Shown: positions 62,976 to 64,000 of the stretch, piece by piece
Numbering within the stretch: the stretch's first letter is position 1
Layout of the letters: every line of letters begins with the position of its first letter
NCBI RefSeq assembly: GCF_000011385.1
Contig: NC_005125.1
Span: 434,001 to 498,000, forward strand
Direction: 5' to 3'
DNA: 64,000 nucleotides
Source of the DNA: Gloeobacter violaceus PCC 7421
GTDB taxonomy: Bacteria > Cyanobacteriota > Cyanobacteriia > Gloeobacterales > Gloeobacteraceae
Notes under the pieces: generated by a model
Told to the model about the DNA's origin: nothing
The model's input: only the letters and a program-made list of their open reading frames with translations
Database searches by the model: none
Made by a program: the position numbers and the translations under genes

Positions 62976-63863
62976 ATGAAAAATCCGCCCATTCGCTTGA
63001 TGGTCGCTGGCGCCCACAAGGCCGGCACGACATCGCTAAAAGACTATCTAGGCCAACATCCAGACATCGCCACCCACGATCAAACAGAATATTGCGGCTT
63101 CCTTGCCGATGTACAGTACGCCAAGGGCTACGATGCCACCTTCAGGCAGTACTTCCCGGAAGCGAGCCCAGGGCACTCGACGATCATCGCCAAGTGCATC
63201 GAGGTGATGTACCAGCCGAAGATGGTCCAGCGCCTGTACGAACACAATCCCGACTGCCGGATTGTGCTGTTGCTGCGCCATCCCATCGACCGTGCCTACT
63301 CCGCCTACTGGTACTTGCGCTGCAAGGCCTGGGAAGAGTCGCCTTCCTTCGAGCAAGCTCTGGCGGAGGAGCCCGAGCGGCTGCGCAGCAACAACATCCG
63401 GGTATTCTCGGGAGCCTACCTCAACCGCAGCACTTACTACAAACATTTGGCCAATCTCTACAACACGTTCGGAGAGCACCGCGTCCAAGTCTTCCTGGTG
63501 GACGATTTGAAGAAAGATCCCGCCGCAGTATGCCGCAAGATCTTTGAAGCGGCCGGGGTCGATGGGGCGTTTACACCTTCATTTGAGCGGCGTTCAAACG
63601 CTGCTGCCCTGTCGCGATCGGTGGAACTGACCAAGATGATGACCTCCGACAACGACCATTTCCTCAGGGCGATGATCAGGCCCTTTCTACCTTCAAAGCT
63701 GCGCTACACCATCCGCAAAGCCCTGCTTAGCCTCAATGAGAAACCGTTTACTCCGCCGCCGATGAAACCCGAGACTCGGCAACGCCTTATTGAGTATTTT
63801 CTCCCCCACAACGGCGCCCTCAGTTCGATGCTTGATCGACCGCTGCACAGTTGGAATCGTTGA
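62976..63863 (+). CDS. Sulfotransferase (PAPS-dependent), second of a pair
   Basis: A 295-residue enzyme of the same family as its neighbour but clearly divergent. The 5' loop is AGAHKAGTTSLKDYLGQHP and the 3' motif is LLRHPIDRAYSAYWYLR. The C-terminal AALSRSVELTKMM region follows. GGAGAG lies eight bases before the ATG. Two adjacent copies suggest sulfation at two sites or on two sugars. Confidence 0.87.
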   Translation: MKNPPIRLMVAGAHKAGTTSLKDYLGQHPDIATHDQTEYCGFLADVQYAKGYDATFRQYFPEASPGHSTIIAKCIEVMYQPKMVQRLYEHNPDCRIVLLLRHPIDRAYSAYWYLRCKAWEESPSFEQALAEEPERLRSNNIRVFSGAYLNRSTYYKHLANLYNTFGEHRVQVFLVDDLKKDPAAVCRKIFEAAGVDGAFTPSFERRSNAAALSRSVELTKMMTSDNDHFLRAMIRPFLPSKLRYTIRKALLSLNEKPFTPPPMKPETRQRLIEYFLPHNGALSSMLDRPLHSWNR

Positions 63864-63892
63864 CGATTTGTCCTTGGCTGATTCTGTAGTCC

Positions 63893-63925
63893 GTGCGCCC
63901 CCGGCAGCTATTGCCGAGGGCGCAC
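63893..63925 (+). terminator. GC-rich hairpin after the second sulfotransferase
   Basis: GTGCGCCCCCGGCA pairs with TGCCGAGGGCGCAC with one mismatch. No T run follows, so it is only terminator-like. Confidence 0.45.
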
Positions 63926-63970
63926 TTAACCAATTGCAGGCTGTTGCTTATCATTTCAGGAGTTGTCCGA

Positions 63971-64000
63971 ATGAAAATTGCGTTTTGCGGGACTCGGGGT
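63971..64000 (+). CDS. Start of a further gene, probable GT4 glycosyltransferase (cut by edge)
   Basis: Ten codons (MKIAFCGTRG) are visible before the right edge. The opening M-K-I-A-F-x-G-T-R-G is frequent in family 4 glycosyltransferases and context supports another EPS gene, but so little sequence cannot prove it. Confidence 0.4.
   Translation, partial: MKIAFCGTRG

Overview
The window reads as a compact, GC-rich cyanobacterial chromosome. Phosphoenolpyruvate carboxylase, an SLH-domain porin, GGPP synthase, a CpcT/CpeT-family protein, a pst operon with Pho-box-like repeats and a Wzy-type exopolysaccharide locus together suggest a Gloeobacter-like organism. That genus is inferred from gene content and base composition. 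No rRNA, tRNA, CRISPR array or intact insertion sequence was seen.

Layout. 1-9.7 kb is mostly core metabolism and envelope genes: ppc (cut by the left edge), an SLH porin, crtE, a GH3 hexosaminidase, a histidine kinase, a Cys-rich Csp-like protein, an SDR and citramalate synthase. 9.8-12.6 kb has a membrane Ser/Thr kinase, an unknown membrane protein and two gene-poor intervals. 12.6-29.7 kb is the most unusual part. It is a partial contractile injection system (CIS) locus on the minus strand with a VgrG-like spike, a gp53/Pvc7-like adaptor, a tail tube protein, a small conserved-tail protein and a 3277-residue acidic, repeat-built protein. Upstream are a zinc-ribbon/FHA protein, a pseudokinase-TM-PstS-like fusion and, divergently, a second FHA protein. 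Sheath, baseplate wedge, AAA+ and tail-terminator genes are absent from the window.

29.7-39 kb holds rpsF-ssb, an acyl-CoA ligase, an ABC-2 exporter pair, an exported CpcT/CpeT-like protein, a three-gene membrane/stress cassette, purS, glmU and surE. 39.2-43.1 kb is pstSCAB behind Pho-box-like repeats. 43.1-45.9 kb has a Xer-family protein that lacks the catalytic tyrosine and three conserved unknowns. A gene-free, AT-richer kilobase follows; its second half can fold into several hairpins and ends in an intrinsic terminator just upstream of the first exopolysaccharide gene.

46.9 kb to the right edge is an exopolysaccharide locus: Wza-like export protein, Wzz/BY-kinase fusion, Wzy-like polymerase, GT2, Wzx flippase, initiating sugar-phosphate transferase, two GT4 enzymes, a PhyH-like dioxygenase, two secreted Ig-fold proteins and two tandem sulfotransferases. 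This predicts a Wzx/Wzy-made, probably sulfated polysaccharide. The strongest leads are the giant CIS protein, the FHA/pseudokinase module beside the CIS genes, and the terminator-containing leader of the polysaccharide operon.
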